Source: Rhyacophila brunnea
Lineage: Eukaryota; Arthropoda; Insecta; Trichoptera; Rhyacophilidae
Direction of reading: 5' to 3'
Assembly (NCBI GenBank): GCA_022495005.1
Contig: JAGYXB010001943.1
Span: 930,001 to 994,000 of the forward strand
DNA: 64,000 nt
Shown: piece after piece, positions 43,641 to 55,262 of the stretch
How the letters are laid out: the number at the start of each line of letters is the position of its first letter
Position numbering within the stretch: position 1 is the stretch's first letter
The notes under the pieces: generated by a model
Told to the model about the DNA's origin: nothing
The model's database searches: none
The model's input: the letters and a program-made list of their open reading frames with translations, nothing else
Program-made: the position numbers and the translations under genes

Positions 43641-44280
43641 AGTATTTTAACCTAAATAACTGCATTTTGTTTTGATAAATGACACAAAATCCCAACGGTT
43701 ATATGAATTCTACAGTATGACCTGGCAACTACTATGACGTAAAAAATAATTATTATTTCAAATTATTATTAATCAAACATTGTTTGTCTTTATTTTACTT
43801 TTAATCTAGGTATTTCTATGAAAATAAAGGCGATGCTATTATTTATTTTTGAATGCGCTGATAGTTAATTTAATTTAATATGTATGTTAGTAACTATTTA
43901 TTTGGTGGATATTATATACTTAGGATATTGGTACCTACCTAATATTAGCAGCCAATGGTAATTAATTTATACATGCTATTATTTTGTGTTGTTATTCTTT
44001 ACAATAGTAAATATATAATATTTATTTGGTGGTTTGTAATAAGTTTAATTGTCAATTATAGAAATATATAGATATAATAATATACAGATATATATATAAA
44101 TAGGTAGTTGTTTTTTTTTTAGTATTAATATAAAATTGTTAGCAAGTACGAGTAAGTACCATCATAAAATATTAGAGAAATGACCGTGACGTCGGTTAGT
44201 TTTTGAAGTATAATATACCTTATAATATATTTTATCAGAAGTGATTTAAAAAAAATTATGTAAGTATGTTCAATTATTAG

Positions 44281-44332
44281 AATGGTACATTCTTAAATCT
44301 TGTGAATTATTCGTTCAATAAAAAAATAGTAA
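44281..44332 (+). repeat. Repeat G, copy 1
   Basis: GGTACATTCTTAAATCTTGT, GAATTATTCGTTCAATAAAA, A-run and TAG are matched at 60193-60243, where they form the 3' part of a tRNA-headed SINE. So this is probably a SINE tail inside the TIR element. Confidence 0.6.
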
Positions 44333-44850
44333 ATTACTTAAAAACTATTTTATTACTTAATCCGAAAAAAAAAACGAAAAAGCGATTGCCGCATGTTATT
44401 ATTACATACGATCTTGGGTAATTACGATCATTAAGTATTTAAATAGTAGAGGTAATTATTAACAATTATCGTGTAAATAAATATAACATTTGAGGCGCGT
44501 ACTTTTTGACCACTCAGTAATCTGTGGGCCGTGCAGCAATACGCTACGGTCTTAAATCCCGAACGTCCATGTTTTGTCCTGAATATCCATTATTCTGAGA
44601 GAGCGCTAAAAATTTCCCGAATATCCACAGTGTGTACTTGTAAATAAAATGCATTTTCTGTGCATTTAATGATTTATACCCGTATATTATTCTTGGAATC
44701 TATTTTTAGATAATGTTGCAATCATACAGTATAGAAAGAATGATTGATACATCTACTGATATTAAAATATACGACAGTGAAATTTGTTTTTCGTTTCCTG
44801 TAAAATTGACATTTGGTCTATTCGGGAAACAAATCCTATAGCGACGCTAT

Positions 44851-45060
44851 GTTGCACCAGGCGCTTATGTCAAGATGGTCAGAGATCGAATGTCAAAATG
44901 TGTTCAATTTTCGAACGCAGTATGTCTCTTGTCAAATCCTCTGGGGTCAATGTGTTGCCATCGCCTATAAAAACACACATAAAAAACCTCTCAAAAGAAT
45001 CCGTTATTAGCACTTTTATGCTCGTGTCTTTCAGTGGTGGTTTCTAGGTACGTGGAGGTC
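44851..45060 (+). other. GC-richer segment just outside the TIR element
   Basis: Two overlapping plus frames of 65 and 87 codons start inside the right TIR and extend here. No motif recognised. The segment ends in TGGTGGTTTCTAGG, resembling element flanks elsewhere. Confidence 0.25.
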
Positions 45061-46861
45061 CGTGCCGCTAAGAGTCAGTTTGGATGCTCGCTTGCTAAAA
45101 TTTTGCTTGTACGATAAACCAACGATAAATTAATTATTGAAAGATAAAAAACAATAGTAATGTTGTCTGATTTATTATACGTAGGTATTGATTGTTTTTT
45201 TTTATTCTTGAATACTTCTGAATATTGCAAATCGTGATTAAGATTATTATTGAAAGGTTTTAGAATACACTTGGGCCATTTGGATAACTTTATTAATCAT
45301 TAATTCAGGAAATAATTCGTTAAAACATTTTGCTACACACTGATGATGAGGTTATTTGCCTATTTATATTAGGACGTTAGGCAATATTTTAATGTTATTT
45401 TACTTTACAATCTTTACATGAAGTACGTTGGTTAATATACTTATTATTATAGTTGCCAGCATAAAGTTTCTAAAAATTAACAAAAATTTAGATATTTTTT
45501 GTATCTAGTATCATTATACTTAATATAAAAATACAAAAATTGAAAATATACTTAACACAATATTTTAATAGATAGTTAATAGTTATATGTCAGAATACGT
45601 AAGGAGGATCAAAAACATCATATAGCTTGTTGCCTTGTTAACAATTTTAAATTAAATTACTAGATATTTTAATTTAATATGAACCTTGTTTATGTTATTA
45701 TCAAAATCAAAGAACAAGACTTCCAGAGGTAATATCTGGCGAGACCCCCCTCCCGCTAATCTTACACCCTACCTCATCAGACCACTTAAAAGCAGCTGCC
45801 CCCAAAGTAAGCAAGCACTTGGGGGTTTCTATAAAAAATATCATATCTGCATTCGCGTATGAGTATGTGCTGAGGTAACCTACCGGCCCGAAGCATCTGC
45901 TCTCCACTCTCAAACTGTGGGGAATCAATAAACATTAAAATTAATTAACATTCTCAAGGATTGAGCAATGTCGCATTTAGGATGGTTACTTATGTAAGGT
46001 GAATATCCTACCATCCGTATGACTTGGCAGGAATCCATCAATTTATAATTACAATGTATCTTGCAACATAATATTGTTAAAATTGCAAATCAAACGATGT
46101 ATGTGAATCAATAAAATTTCAAGAAAGCTAATTTAGCAAAAATAATTCAATAATTATATTAATCAATTATTTATAATTCACCAAACGATTTATCATGATA
46201 TGCATAAAAGTTGTTTATGTGAAAATCAATCTTGCCTAATTATTAAAAACTGCTTAATTGTTCAAATTAAAATCAATTATTTAAAAACGAGCCATGCATT
46301 ACACAATAAACCTAATAAGCATGATTATCAAAATATTCAAGTAGTGATAGCAGCATTTTCTATTGTATCGAATCACTATAAAAATACTCATTACATGAAA
46401 TCAATATGTTAGTCAGTTATCAAAGATTTAACCGTAAGGTTATCGTCGCTCCGCCCGATCGCACTTCGCAGTTCATCAGACCGCATACTCGTGATTTCAC
46501 CCAGCTAAATTATAATCTGTAAACGTACCTGTAATAATTAAATTAATATTTATTTGGAAGGAGATAATAAAACCAGGGTTCATTTCATTCACGCACCAAA
46601 TTCTGAGTTATTCATTTGGGGGTCAAACCAACCTACCCTGCCTGTTCCTTATTCCATCTCACTTCCGATACTTACAATAAAAAACACTGATAAAGTACCG
46701 ATTAAATTATTTAAAGTCGGTATATACCATTTATATAATGCAGTTTTCATATTTTTACCGTTGTGTGAACTTCAAATTAAAAACATTTTCATATTTTTGG
46801 AGAAATCATAGTTTTAAAAATTGTTACAATTTTGATCGTGGGAATCAATATTCTCATGTTA
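45061..46861. other. Mostly unannotated; GC-richer patch 45705-45930
   Basis: 45705-45930 is noticeably GC-richer (GGCGAGACCCCCCTCCCGC, GCAGCTGCCCCC) with a 73-codon minus frame of no known family; probably an old retroelement piece. A short CpG-rich patch at 46435-46500 (CGTCGCTCCGCCCGATCGC) has no open frame. The rest is AT-rich. Confidence 0.35.
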
Positions 46862-46998
46862 TAGATCTATCAGTATAAGTTGTCTGTTGATTGAGGGCGC
46901 TACGTGCTAACATTTGACATATCATTCAATACTTCGTATACTGTGATGATCTTAGTTCTAAATTCGAACACCGAACTATTTATGATGGAATATCTATA
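46862..46998 (+). repeat. Repeat D, copy 1
   Basis: CAGTATAAGTTGTCTG, GGGCGCTACGTGCTAA, TACTGTGATGA.CTTAGTT and AAATTCGAA are matched in order at 54263-54405. Ends not defined. Confidence 0.7.
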
Positions 46999-47056
46999 GT
47001 AACATTTACTTAACTACGACATACTACGCATCAGGATCTAAGAAGATAGTATTAAC

Positions 47057-47452
47057 CATGGCCCACACATCCTGAAGCGGGCCCACAGGCTAGGATGTTT
47101 GGCGGGCCCCCCTACCTATCGCTAAGGGTAAAGGCAGTGTGACGCTTTACAATAGCGTTTTCCATGGTGTACGCGGTAAAATTAATGTGTATTTTAGCGA
47201 TTTTTGTATTTTTAATATGTATATCCATTTGAATTATGGAGTTGTCAAGTATCGGCACACAGTTAAAAATTGCATCATACAATCAAATATTTTAATTATT
47301 AATAATTATTGAATTAAACTACTTTTTTTACTATTAGAGCAAGTTTGTGGTCTGTGTTTATCTCACTTATCGGTCGACTCGTCACGCCGGGCCCTTCCTG
47401 AGCCCGGGCCCCTAGGCTAGAGCCCTGTCAGCCCCCCCTTGTGGGGGCCATG
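47057..47452. mobile_element. MITE H, copy with exact 8-bp TSD (396 bp)
   Basis: The ends CATGGCCCACACATCC and CTTGTGGGGGCCATG are inverted at CATGGCC. An exact GTATTAAC flanks both sides (47049-47056 and 47453-47460). Internal landmarks are CTACCTATCGCTAAGG, CAGTGTGACG and a GCCGGGCCC/CGGGCCCC hairpin before the right end. An 8-bp duplication and short TIR fit hAT-type mobilisation. There is no open frame. Sister copies: 61235-61642 and the interrupted 27563-28288. Confidence 0.88.
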
Positions 47453-47664
47453 GTATTAACAATCAAAATTTAAAAAAAATACTAATACAATACCATGCTA
47501 ATGCTATATTCTATCAATCTTTTTCATTCGTGATAACTACACTCTGTATAAAAAAATTAATAAATTGAATATATCCATATGGTTTGTTTATTGCATAGAT
47601 ATTTGTGGAAGGTCATAATAAAGTAATCATTGGGTGATGATAGCGATCAATAATTAGTGCACTA

Positions 47665-47715
47665 ATGCAGTGGCAGTTTTCCGTGAAGCGCAGGAGGGGC
47701 TCACTTATTCAAAAA
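47665..47715 (+). mobile_element. Possible transposon terminus
   Basis: GCAGTGGCAGTTTTCCGTGA then AGCGCAGGAGGGGCTC looks like a hAT nonautonomous end. An opposing, weakly similar end lies at 48970-49010 (minus strand GTGGTTTAAGGTACGTAGAG, GGTGGCG). If they pair, the hAT relic below is nested inside this element. Confidence 0.3.
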
Positions 47716-47971
47716 AAATAAAAAGCAACAGATGCGTATTTTTCACAATCAGAGGATTCTAAGCGTTGAAGTCATTGCAATATAATTCAATTACTGTATT
47801 TTTTTAATTTATGACTTTTCAGTCTTAATTTTTTTTATGGAATAGACATAAAATATAATATTTAACATAATTAAATATTTGTTTTTTTATTAATACAATA
47901 GCCTGTACTATTCCCACAATTTTGTTTAATTTACTATAAGACAGGTTTTCTTATAGGTGGTTAGTCTAGCT

Positions 47972-48781
47972 CAGTGGTCGGCAAACTCATTCGTCAACAG
48001 AGCCAAATATCAACAGTACAACGATTGAGATTACCTTTGAGAGCCAGACATCTTAAACTGAAATTATATAATATGTAGGAACACAGTTAATTAACACAAT
48101 AAACTTTGGTTAAAAAATTAAGTCTTAATAATACACTGAATAACACTTGATATCATACTTAATAATGATCTTATTTATTGATAAAAAATAAATAATTGTA
48201 AGTAAGGTACCTATCCATAAAATTAAATCATGACACTGACTGACAAACACTCAATGTGAATAAAGGCCTTGCATCTCATTGGAAAGTTTGGGTAAGTCAG
48301 GTTTCTATGTTGTTATTTTAATTTTAAAGCACGATGCAGGTTCTCATCAATAAGACAACTTTTGAGTTTATTCTTGATTTCCTTACTAACCCCAAACCAT
48401 ACAACATTATTGGAAGATTGTATTCAGTAATTAAATACAGAACTAGATTTTTCTTGACTCTTCTAAAGTTCCTCAACTGCTTTCTTCCTTGCATCACCGA
48501 CAGTGCTAAAAAATGACGCGTGCTTAGTTGTAAAGTGTCCCTCCAAATTTGACCGGTTATGCGCTAATTTTACCCGACAAATAATACAGGTCGGTAGGCC
48601 ATTTGAATAAACGCGAAAATCTCGCTCCATTCAACTTTAAATTCATGGTTTGCGTCATCCATTTTTCTTTGCTTCTTCTTTGTAGCCATTTCAAATAGGG
48701 CAGAAGGCATTTGTGGCAGAGCCGCACTCAAGGGGCCAAAGAGCCGCATGTGGCTCGCGAGGCGTGGTTTGCCGACCACTG
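47972..48781 (-). mobile_element. hAT transposon relic with 8-bp TSD, 810 bp
   Basis: The ends CAGTGGTCGGCAAAC and GTTTGCCGACCACTG form a perfect 15-bp TIR. An exact GTCTAGCT flanks both sides (47964-47971 and 48782-48789). Subterminal AGAGCCA / GAGCCGC words are present on both sides. The minus strand encodes the N-terminal part of a transposase (below); the catalytic part is deleted. Confidence 0.95.
48440..48689 (-). pseudogene. hAT transposase N-terminus with BED zinc finger, frameshifted
   Basis: From an ATG at 48689 the minus strand reads MATKKKQRKMDDANHEFKVE and then WSEIFAFIQMA. A shifted frame gives CIICRVKLAHNRSNLEGHF and TTKHASFF, and later VGDARKKAVEEL to a stop. The CxxC...HFTTKH arrangement is the BED-type zinc finger that lets hAT transposases (Charlie/ZMYM-like) bind DNA. 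All four ligands are visible but lie in a different frame from the start codon. This N-terminal relic complements the C-terminal relics at 21292 and 33260, though the three elements have different ends and are different families. Confidence 0.8.
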
Positions 48782-48789
48782 GTCTAGCT

Positions 48790-49185
48790 AAATAATTTCA
48801 AAAAGTATTTTCGAAATCTGTCATAAAATTCAAACAAATTTAAATAAGACATGCAACAAATATGGACGTTCGTCGATGAATTATAAAGTAATTTAATTGA
48901 ATATAGTAATTTTATAAATTGTGTACAAAATAAAAATAAATTACTTAAATGACTATTAAAAGTTGATCGTCTTGATTTATTCTTATTTCGCCACCCTCTA
49001 CGTACCTTAAACCACTATTGCACTGAACTTGGTTTAGCAGTGGGGTTCAGTTTGATTTTCGAACCTATGTTTTGGAATCACAGAGTCACACGCGAACATA
49101 ACCTCAAAATGTTTGCGGTAGCGATCAGCCGACCCATATTTTTCATCTTACAAGCCGCCAGCAGTCAGCCGCACGTGTGCCGCGC
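48790..49185. other. Unannotated stretch
   Basis: Besides the possible transposon end at 48970-49010, GCAGTGGGGTTCAGTTTG at about 49036 also looks like a transposon start but has no partner. Confidence 0.35.
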
Positions 49186-49255
49186 ATTTCGCGCACGTGC
49201 ATGTGTGTGCGGCTCACGGTGGTGCGCGTGTGTGTGCGCACGTTTGCACGGCAAA
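49186..49255. repeat. Alternating CG/CA-rich tract, Z-DNA-prone
   Basis: ACGTGTGCCGCGCATTTCGC, CACGTGCATGTGTGTGCGG and GCGCGTGTGTGTGCGCACG: about 70 bases of alternating purine-pyrimidine with many CpG. Confidence 0.7.
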
Positions 49256-49466
49256 CACAGGATTTTTTTCTTAGATCCAAGTACCCGCCGATAAACTGCG
49301 CTGCTTAATAATTATAAAACATTATAGCGCAGTTTTCACAAAGGAAAGAGATTGACGACAACCAGAACTACAATATAATTAAATTCAATGCAATAAACCT
49401 TAAAAAGAAACATTGAAACTAACAAAATTGTTCCCAATAATTGTCTATCGGGAATATTGGGACACA

Positions 49467-49625
49467 TCTTCTTCTTGACATGACCTCATAACTGAGGATC
49501 GTGACCCGGGTGACTCGTCCACTGGGCGGCGATCTCCACAGCTGGGTTCCACCCTTTTCGGTACTCAGGCGCACTCATGGCCTGTCAGTGGTAAACCCGT
49601 GACATTTTTGATTATCTGGGTGGAG
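49467..49625 (-). mobile_element. (GAA)-tailed retroelement 3' end
   Basis: The minus strand ends CAGTTATGAGGTCATGTCAA followed by GAAGAAGATG. Upstream it has GGTGGAACCCAGCTGTGG, GATCGCCGCCCAGTGG and GAGTCACCCGGGTCACG. A GC-rich body, a short hairpin (CCTCA..TGAGG) and a GAA tail point to a LINE or LINE-mobilised SINE 3' end. The coding part is not recognised. Confidence 0.5.
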
Positions 49626-52038
49626 TTCTTCCTCGCTCTCTCCTACCTTCAGTCTGACTAAAATACCACGAGGTTTTCAGATTTTCATTCTCCCTACAAG
49701 CTTTACCTGCAAGCTATGTGACTATGAAAATCTAGTGCAGTCAAACCGACGAGAGACGTTCTCGAAAATGGAGTTCGTTGTTTCTCAGGGATGAAGAGCA
49801 AATTGAATATTTTCTGCATGATACGCCTGATTCTCCACCTTATTCACAAAAATCATGAGTGGATCTAATCTAACTAAAAGTGGATAAGTATGGTTTTAAA
49901 ATTATTAACTCATAAAGGAATTTAAACACAGTTTTAATACTTTTTTTAAATTATTATAGTTATTAAATAAACTATATTTTATATCAGCTGTCGTCTATTC
50001 ACTTTAAAAACCGTGCAGGCAGGTCCACCCAATCTATACGTGCGAAATGTGCATTGCACGGGTGCGGCCAAAAATCAGTTTTTGTTTTCATTATTCATGC
50101 TGTGTATAAACATTTTCTAACCACTGCCCTTTACGAAGATTCTCTTTCAAACAAGGTTTCCACGTTGATTGGTACAACGACTGAACTAACATGCACCAAC
50201 CATACTAGACCAAACAGTGTGGTTATATTAGTTTGCTACTAGACATGTTCAATATGTCATTTATAATGACATATTTAATTGTAATCCGTATTTGGGAAAA
50301 TATTTTTTTGATTTTTTACATTCAATTGTATGTTTTCGAATATCTTGTAAATGTGGAGCGGCTTTTTGTATCTTTCACAGGAGCGACGAAATCCTTGCGG
50401 AAGTATTCATAATAATTTTAACATCTGCTTACTTAAAAAAACACCATCTCCAAAAAAAACTACAAATAACCTTCCACCTAACCTTAGATTTGGATAAAGT
50501 GTCTCGTAACTAACGTTCTTTATAAAATAACTAGTCTCCTGAACATTTTTTGTTCGGCACATAGCAGATTTTCAAGGCAGTGAGATTTATATTTTTTATA
50601 CAAAACAAAAATAATATTTCGTTTCCCCGATTTAATATTTCGTATAACACTCTTAATTAACAAGACGACACTTCGACTCTTTATACGTGAGCTATTTATT
50701 TTATACCATTATTTCAATAATTGCATCATTATTTGGGCTGTTTAAATTTTTAATAATATTTTTTACGCTCTAAAGGCATCCAATTGAAGTTTTAGACACG
50801 GTTGGGTAAATTAGTCGATTGACATTAATATACTTTGGAATCGACGCGGTTTCTTTTCAAATAACGCCATCAAAGAAGGCGCTGAACCGAACAGTTTCTA
50901 AGGATTAGGCAAATTCTCAAATAGAGCGATGGTGAAGTAACACTTCATTTTAAATACACATTTTTTAAATTAAGAGAAAACCAGTTAATATTAATGTCAT
51001 TTCTTTTGCTATAGATATTGTTGGCGACGCGCTGTTGAGAAAATTCTGATGACACCAACCATTTTATCCAAAGCGATGTCATTCTACAAGAAGTCAACAT
51101 AACAGATCGAAAAAGACTAATTATTACCGTATAATTGAACCTCAAATCGGAGTGATTCGATTGAGCCTAGACAAAATAATATACCTGGCCAAACTCAAGT
51201 TAACCCATCATTATACCCAACGCAGATTTAGAATAAACTTACACTCACCAACGTTCATCTACTAACCTCCCAAATTTGGTTAATTTACAATAAAATTTTA
51301 CATAATAGATATAAATACTTAGAGAGGATTCTTAGCTTTATGAATTGTTGTGCATACTTACGAAACCCCAACGGATTACTGTTATACGTAGGTCAGATTG
51401 TGAGTTAGGTCCTGTTAAACACTATAAGTTTGCTAAATACCTACATAATCCAATGCTGGTAGGTAGCTGGCTGAAAATTAATAATAATCACATTTTAATA
51501 AATGTGACAAAACACTATCTTACGTTCAATGTTTTGACCATATTTGGAAATCTGCACATGAATATAAATCTAAATACCATAATTTGTCATCACATGACAC
51601 TTCCTACACACCTTTTTACTAATTAATAGGATGATTAATGTTATATTAAGAACTATAAATGATTCATATTGACAGTTACTTTGTAGAATTGTAAATAGTC
51701 AGTTTATCATCATGGTGTTATCTTTCAAAGTAGGTATCTAATGTAATATAATGCAAATGTGCAAAATGGATGAAAAGAATTCCACAAAACATTAGAAAAA
51801 TAGAATCCCATGCATCTTGGTGCATGAAAAATCTAATGATCATTATCTAAAGCCCCAAAAGATCTAATAATAAAATCAACATATTGTGTATCTCTGGAAA
51901 ATCTGACAGCAATGTTGCAGATTTCACCCTTTGGCTCATGGGAGTGTCATTAGTTATTATCACCAAAGAAACTATTTTGACTATGATTTAGACAATTTGA
52001 GCAACATTCAATGACTATTTGAGACGTATATATTAGAT
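49626..52038. other. Unannotated stretch
   Basis: About 2.4 kb without recognisable genes, repeat pairs or ends. Frames of 60 to 93 codons (for example 51345-51626) have no motif. Confidence 0.45.
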
Positions 52039-52110
52039 CAGTGGCTGGTTTAAGGACGTGGCAGCCCGACGCAATGACTGATTTTAAGACCCCCGCGATA
52101 AAAAAAAAAT
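52039..52110 (+). mobile_element. Possible hAT-type terminus
   Basis: CAGTGGCTGGTTTAAGGACG, TGGCAGCCCGACGC, then an A-run at about 52101. No partner end found. Confidence 0.3.
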
Positions 52111-52349
52111 ACAATGAACACCAGGAATCAGATCTTTTAATCAAAATTAATTATTGTTGAGGATTACAATGATGCATAATAATAGTTTACTTAAGTTATG
52201 TATAAGTAGGTACGTATATGTTTGAGTGGTTATGTTATGTGTTCGTTTAATGTTAGTTGTAAGGATATTGTTATACTTTGGGCAACATTTTATTAGGTAG
52301 GTACCTATTCAATTTATGAGAAATTAACATATTTTTTATGATTTTTCTA

Positions 52350-52430
52350 TGACTGGTTTGCGTTGATGGAGGCCCCCTTTTAAATCTTCTGATAAATCGA
52401 TTGCGTTTACCGCTTCATAGAAAATCGCTT
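52350..52430 (+). repeat. Repeat Q, copy 2
   Basis: GACTGGTTTGCGTTGATGG, GGCCCCCTTTTAAATC and ATAAATCGATTGCGTTTACC; compare 27468-27545. Confidence 0.5.
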
Positions 52431-52512
52431 CTCTTTTAGATACTCTCGGATGTTAATATATTGTATATTGTATACTTACTTAGTATATTTAGTTTCAATT
52501 TTTTTGGTTAAG

Positions 52513-52661
52513 GGAAGCCAGAGGTAAACAGATTTTGAAAATAGCCGATATAGGTACTGGAACATTTGTTAGGTTAGGGTTGGGTTAGGTTTTCATTCTT
52601 GAATTCATGAATATTGCCAAAATCGGCTATGAAAATTAGCGCAGTTCCCGCCTGGTTTCCC
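52513..52661. mobile_element. TTAGG-core MITE L, copy 2
   Basis: The left end GGGAAGCCAGAGG..CAG and the inverse of the right end GGGAAACCAGGCGGG..CTG are similar. Inside are GATTTTGAAAATAGCCGATA and, near the right, its inverted counterpart ATCGGCTATGAAAAT. The core is GTTAGGTTAGGGTTGGGTTA. The near-palindrome TTGAATTCATGAA beside the core also occurs in the copy at 29886. Confidence 0.65.
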
Positions 52662-53764
52662 GTAATCTTATAGGTACCGAATATCATGTTTTCTATTATA
52701 ATTATATTAATATTATTGTCTCAAGTCTATTATAAATAATTCCTGGTCGCTTCCTTCGCCATATTTGTCAAAAATGAGTACGGCGAAGTCACAAAGGTTC
52801 GTCGCGTCTCCCGCCTGCCATCTGTCGGAAGCAGTAGGCCCCGAGAACCGGCGCACGCCCCATTTTTTCTCCACCCCGGGCCCCAAATAATAATTTTATT
52901 TCAATCCACAATGTAAAGATGAAGAGGAAAAAATACGCATGTATAGTACTAGCTACGCGTATTCTTTTAATATTTGTACGGTGTTGCTGGTGAAGATTTT
53001 TTTTATCTGGCAACACAGATGCCTCCTGTGTTGTATGACGTCTATTATAATATTTTTTTTCATAGCGCACCTATGGATGATATTTTTTTGGTGTATAAGT
53101 AAAAACGCGTCCGACGAACTCAAATAAAAACATTTTGTATGCAGGTTTTATATTACACATTTGCCCCCTTTATCAACTAGAGATTTATATAATATATAAT
53201 ATATTCGGGTAGGTAATATCATTTCGTTACTCAATTGCTGTGTAATCGCATTAATTCCCTAATTTGTATTATAAAAAGATACGTGGGTACCTACATAAAA
53301 TTATACAAACAACTTCTAACAATAGCACAATTACATTCTACTGAATTCCTTCACATATTGGAATCCAGGAAAATGAGGAACCGATAGCTTAGTTAAAACA
53401 GTACCTAACTGTTAAAAGGAGAATAGTCTTAGACTATAGATACATCTAGACGCCACCCATTGCATTGCTAAATGAAGCTGCGTGCCGTGCGTTTGGTTTG
53501 TGGGTGAGCGAACGCATTCGTATACAAATGTTCGAGACCATAGACCATTTCGCTAGTGCTCGCACTAGACGCTCAGAATTAAAACATGTTTTTCTATTTT
53601 TTTACGTTATATAGTATTTTTAAGCGGTCAAAATGCAACCATTAGGTAAAAATATCCGTAATTTAAGTTATTTTAAAGAAACACGGTCACTTGATATTAA
53701 AATATATAATAATATACAAATAAATTATCACGAACATGTATCAACTTACCTTACTTACCTATGA
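52662..53764. other. Unannotated stretch with GC-rich block 52755-52890
   Basis: 52755-52890 contains TACGGCGAAGTC, GTCGCGTCTCCCGCC, CGGCGCACGCCCC and CACCCCGGGCCCC. A 93-codon minus frame crosses it without motif. A second, weaker GC patch is at 53450-53590. Either could be a promoter-like CpG block. Confidence 0.35.
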
Positions 53765-54080
53765 AACGTAATACCATCTTCTTGCTTATCAGTACGGCTA
53801 CCACATTTTAATACAGCATACAGAACCATCTTTTCTACTTAATTAACTAAAAATATTTACCACTGACTTTTTAGCAACACGAGCTCGCAGGTTATCGACG
53901 CTTAGTTAAGCAAAAAACTAAGATTTGGCGGCTACGCTGACAACAAACTCTTCTACACATCTGTAAACCTTTTATCTTACTCTAGCGCGTGTCGCAGAGA
54001 TTATAAGGGTGCCGAATACTTTCTCACTTGCACTTATGCATCGTTTTTGTTCAGGTCTTGAGCATAGTAGAAAAATTATT
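53765..54080 (+). repeat. Old repeat N, copy 2 (uninterrupted)
   Basis: Contiguous counterpart of the broken copy at 33050-34110, showing what the host sequence looked like before the hAT and LINE insertions there. Confidence 0.5.
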
Positions 54081-54262
54081 ATAAACTCTCCATACATTCA
54101 TTATATGTACATAGTTTTAAATTATTTAAGAGTACAGTTACAGTAGTAAAACCAAGCCCTATTGGTACGTGAATAAAATACTTCATAGGAAAAAATTGTA
54201 ACAATATTAATCGCTGCAGACTTTATCACTATAATCTTACAGAATCCCTAGCTCGTTTAGGT

Positions 54263-54405
54263 GTAGATCCACCAGTATAAGTTGTCTGCTGAGTTAGGGC
54301 GCTACATGCTAAAATTTTACTTATATAACTCAATACTTTTATACTGTGGTGAGCTTAGTTTTAAATTCGAATACCTGACGATATATGATGGTATGTCTAT
54401 AAAAC
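54263..54405 (+). repeat. Repeat D, copy 2
   Basis: CAGTATAAGTTGTCTG, GGGCGCTACATGCTAA, TATACTGTGGTGAGCTTAGT and AAATTCGAATACC; pairs with 46862-46998. Confidence 0.7.
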
Positions 54406-54410
54406 ATGAC

Positions 54411-55262
54411 CCTAAATGTCAATGCGGTAGCGACAATTAAAGTATTATAAATCGCGTTGTTTGGCAAATGATTGTCAAAGACGAAGGCTCTTTGAAAGTA
54501 GAAGTACTCAAAATTATCAATTACCACATAATCGTGAGATGTTTGTGGCTCAGCCAAACATCAAAGCGTTTTTCTGTATTCAAATGTTTCTGAGACAGAA
54601 CAGTATTATGCATGCACAGCTAAATAAGTCTCATATTATGAGACTTCTTAGCTTAATAAAAAATAATATATAAGTAGGTATAGATATACTTACATAAATA
54701 AATAGTAAGTCGTACAAATTATCACTTCGTTCAAGAGCTGCTCCATTTGGCTTTAATACTTTCTGACATTTTGTAAATCGGCCTGATTATTTCTACGAAT
54801 TTCCAATTACGATAGACACTAGGTACCTATCTACATAATAAATGTTATACATATATATATATATATATATATTTATAAGAACAGATAGTTACCTAACTAT
54901 CGTATCTTTCAAACGGCAGAAAATGACAATCGATGAAAATTCTATTTGTGTTTAATGCATTTCTGAAGTTTTCGGTAATCGGCCTGATGGCGTCTGCGAG
55001 TTTTCCATAGTTAAAGTATTTTTATACAAATTTAGTAGTAGGTAACTGTATCATGTTTAGAACTGCATACCAAAAATATGGTAGACCTACGTTTATTACC
55101 AACTAACTCCTCGTGGGTTTCGTTTGAATATAGATGTAAGTATTATCTTTATAAATACCAATAAGAAATTTATCAATACAAAAATACTAATTATTATAGA
55201 TATACGCTTTCGATTATAGGTAGACTCTGGAATCATTTTTTTTAAAGGAACTGAAGTACACA
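54411..55262. other. Unannotated stretch with (TA)n at 54850-54871
   Basis: A pure TA microsatellite of about eleven units at 54850; otherwise AT-rich and featureless. Confidence 0.55.

Larger units (their letters stand above)
43120..44846. mobile_element. 1.73-kb TIR element with 28-bp perfect ends and repeated CCCGAATATCC motif
   Basis: 43120-43147 (CGTCGCTATAGGATTTGTTT then CCCGAATA) is the exact inverse of 44819-44846. The 4-bp CTAT lies directly outside both ends (43116-43119 and 44847-44850), a possible target duplication. Five CCCGAATATCC-like words sit near the left end (43140, 43265, 43308, 43330, 43385). Three more in the same orientation lie near the right end (44558, 44578, 44616), plus the inverted one in the right TIR. 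Such subterminal arrays are usual transposase-binding sites. The interior is AT-rich without a recognisable transposase, so the element is nonautonomous. The superfamily is not determined. Confidence 0.7.

Noticed and set aside
44784..45047. 87-codon gene at the right end of the TIR element
   Set aside because: It starts inside the transposon and crosses the TIR; two overlapping frames, neither recognisable.
45707..45928. 73-codon minus-strand gene
   Set aside because: GC-richer patch without motif or splice sites; more like an old repeat fragment.
49036..49350. Another hAT element starting CAGTGGGGTTCAG
   Set aside because: No matching right end or duplication could be found; left as a possible terminus only.
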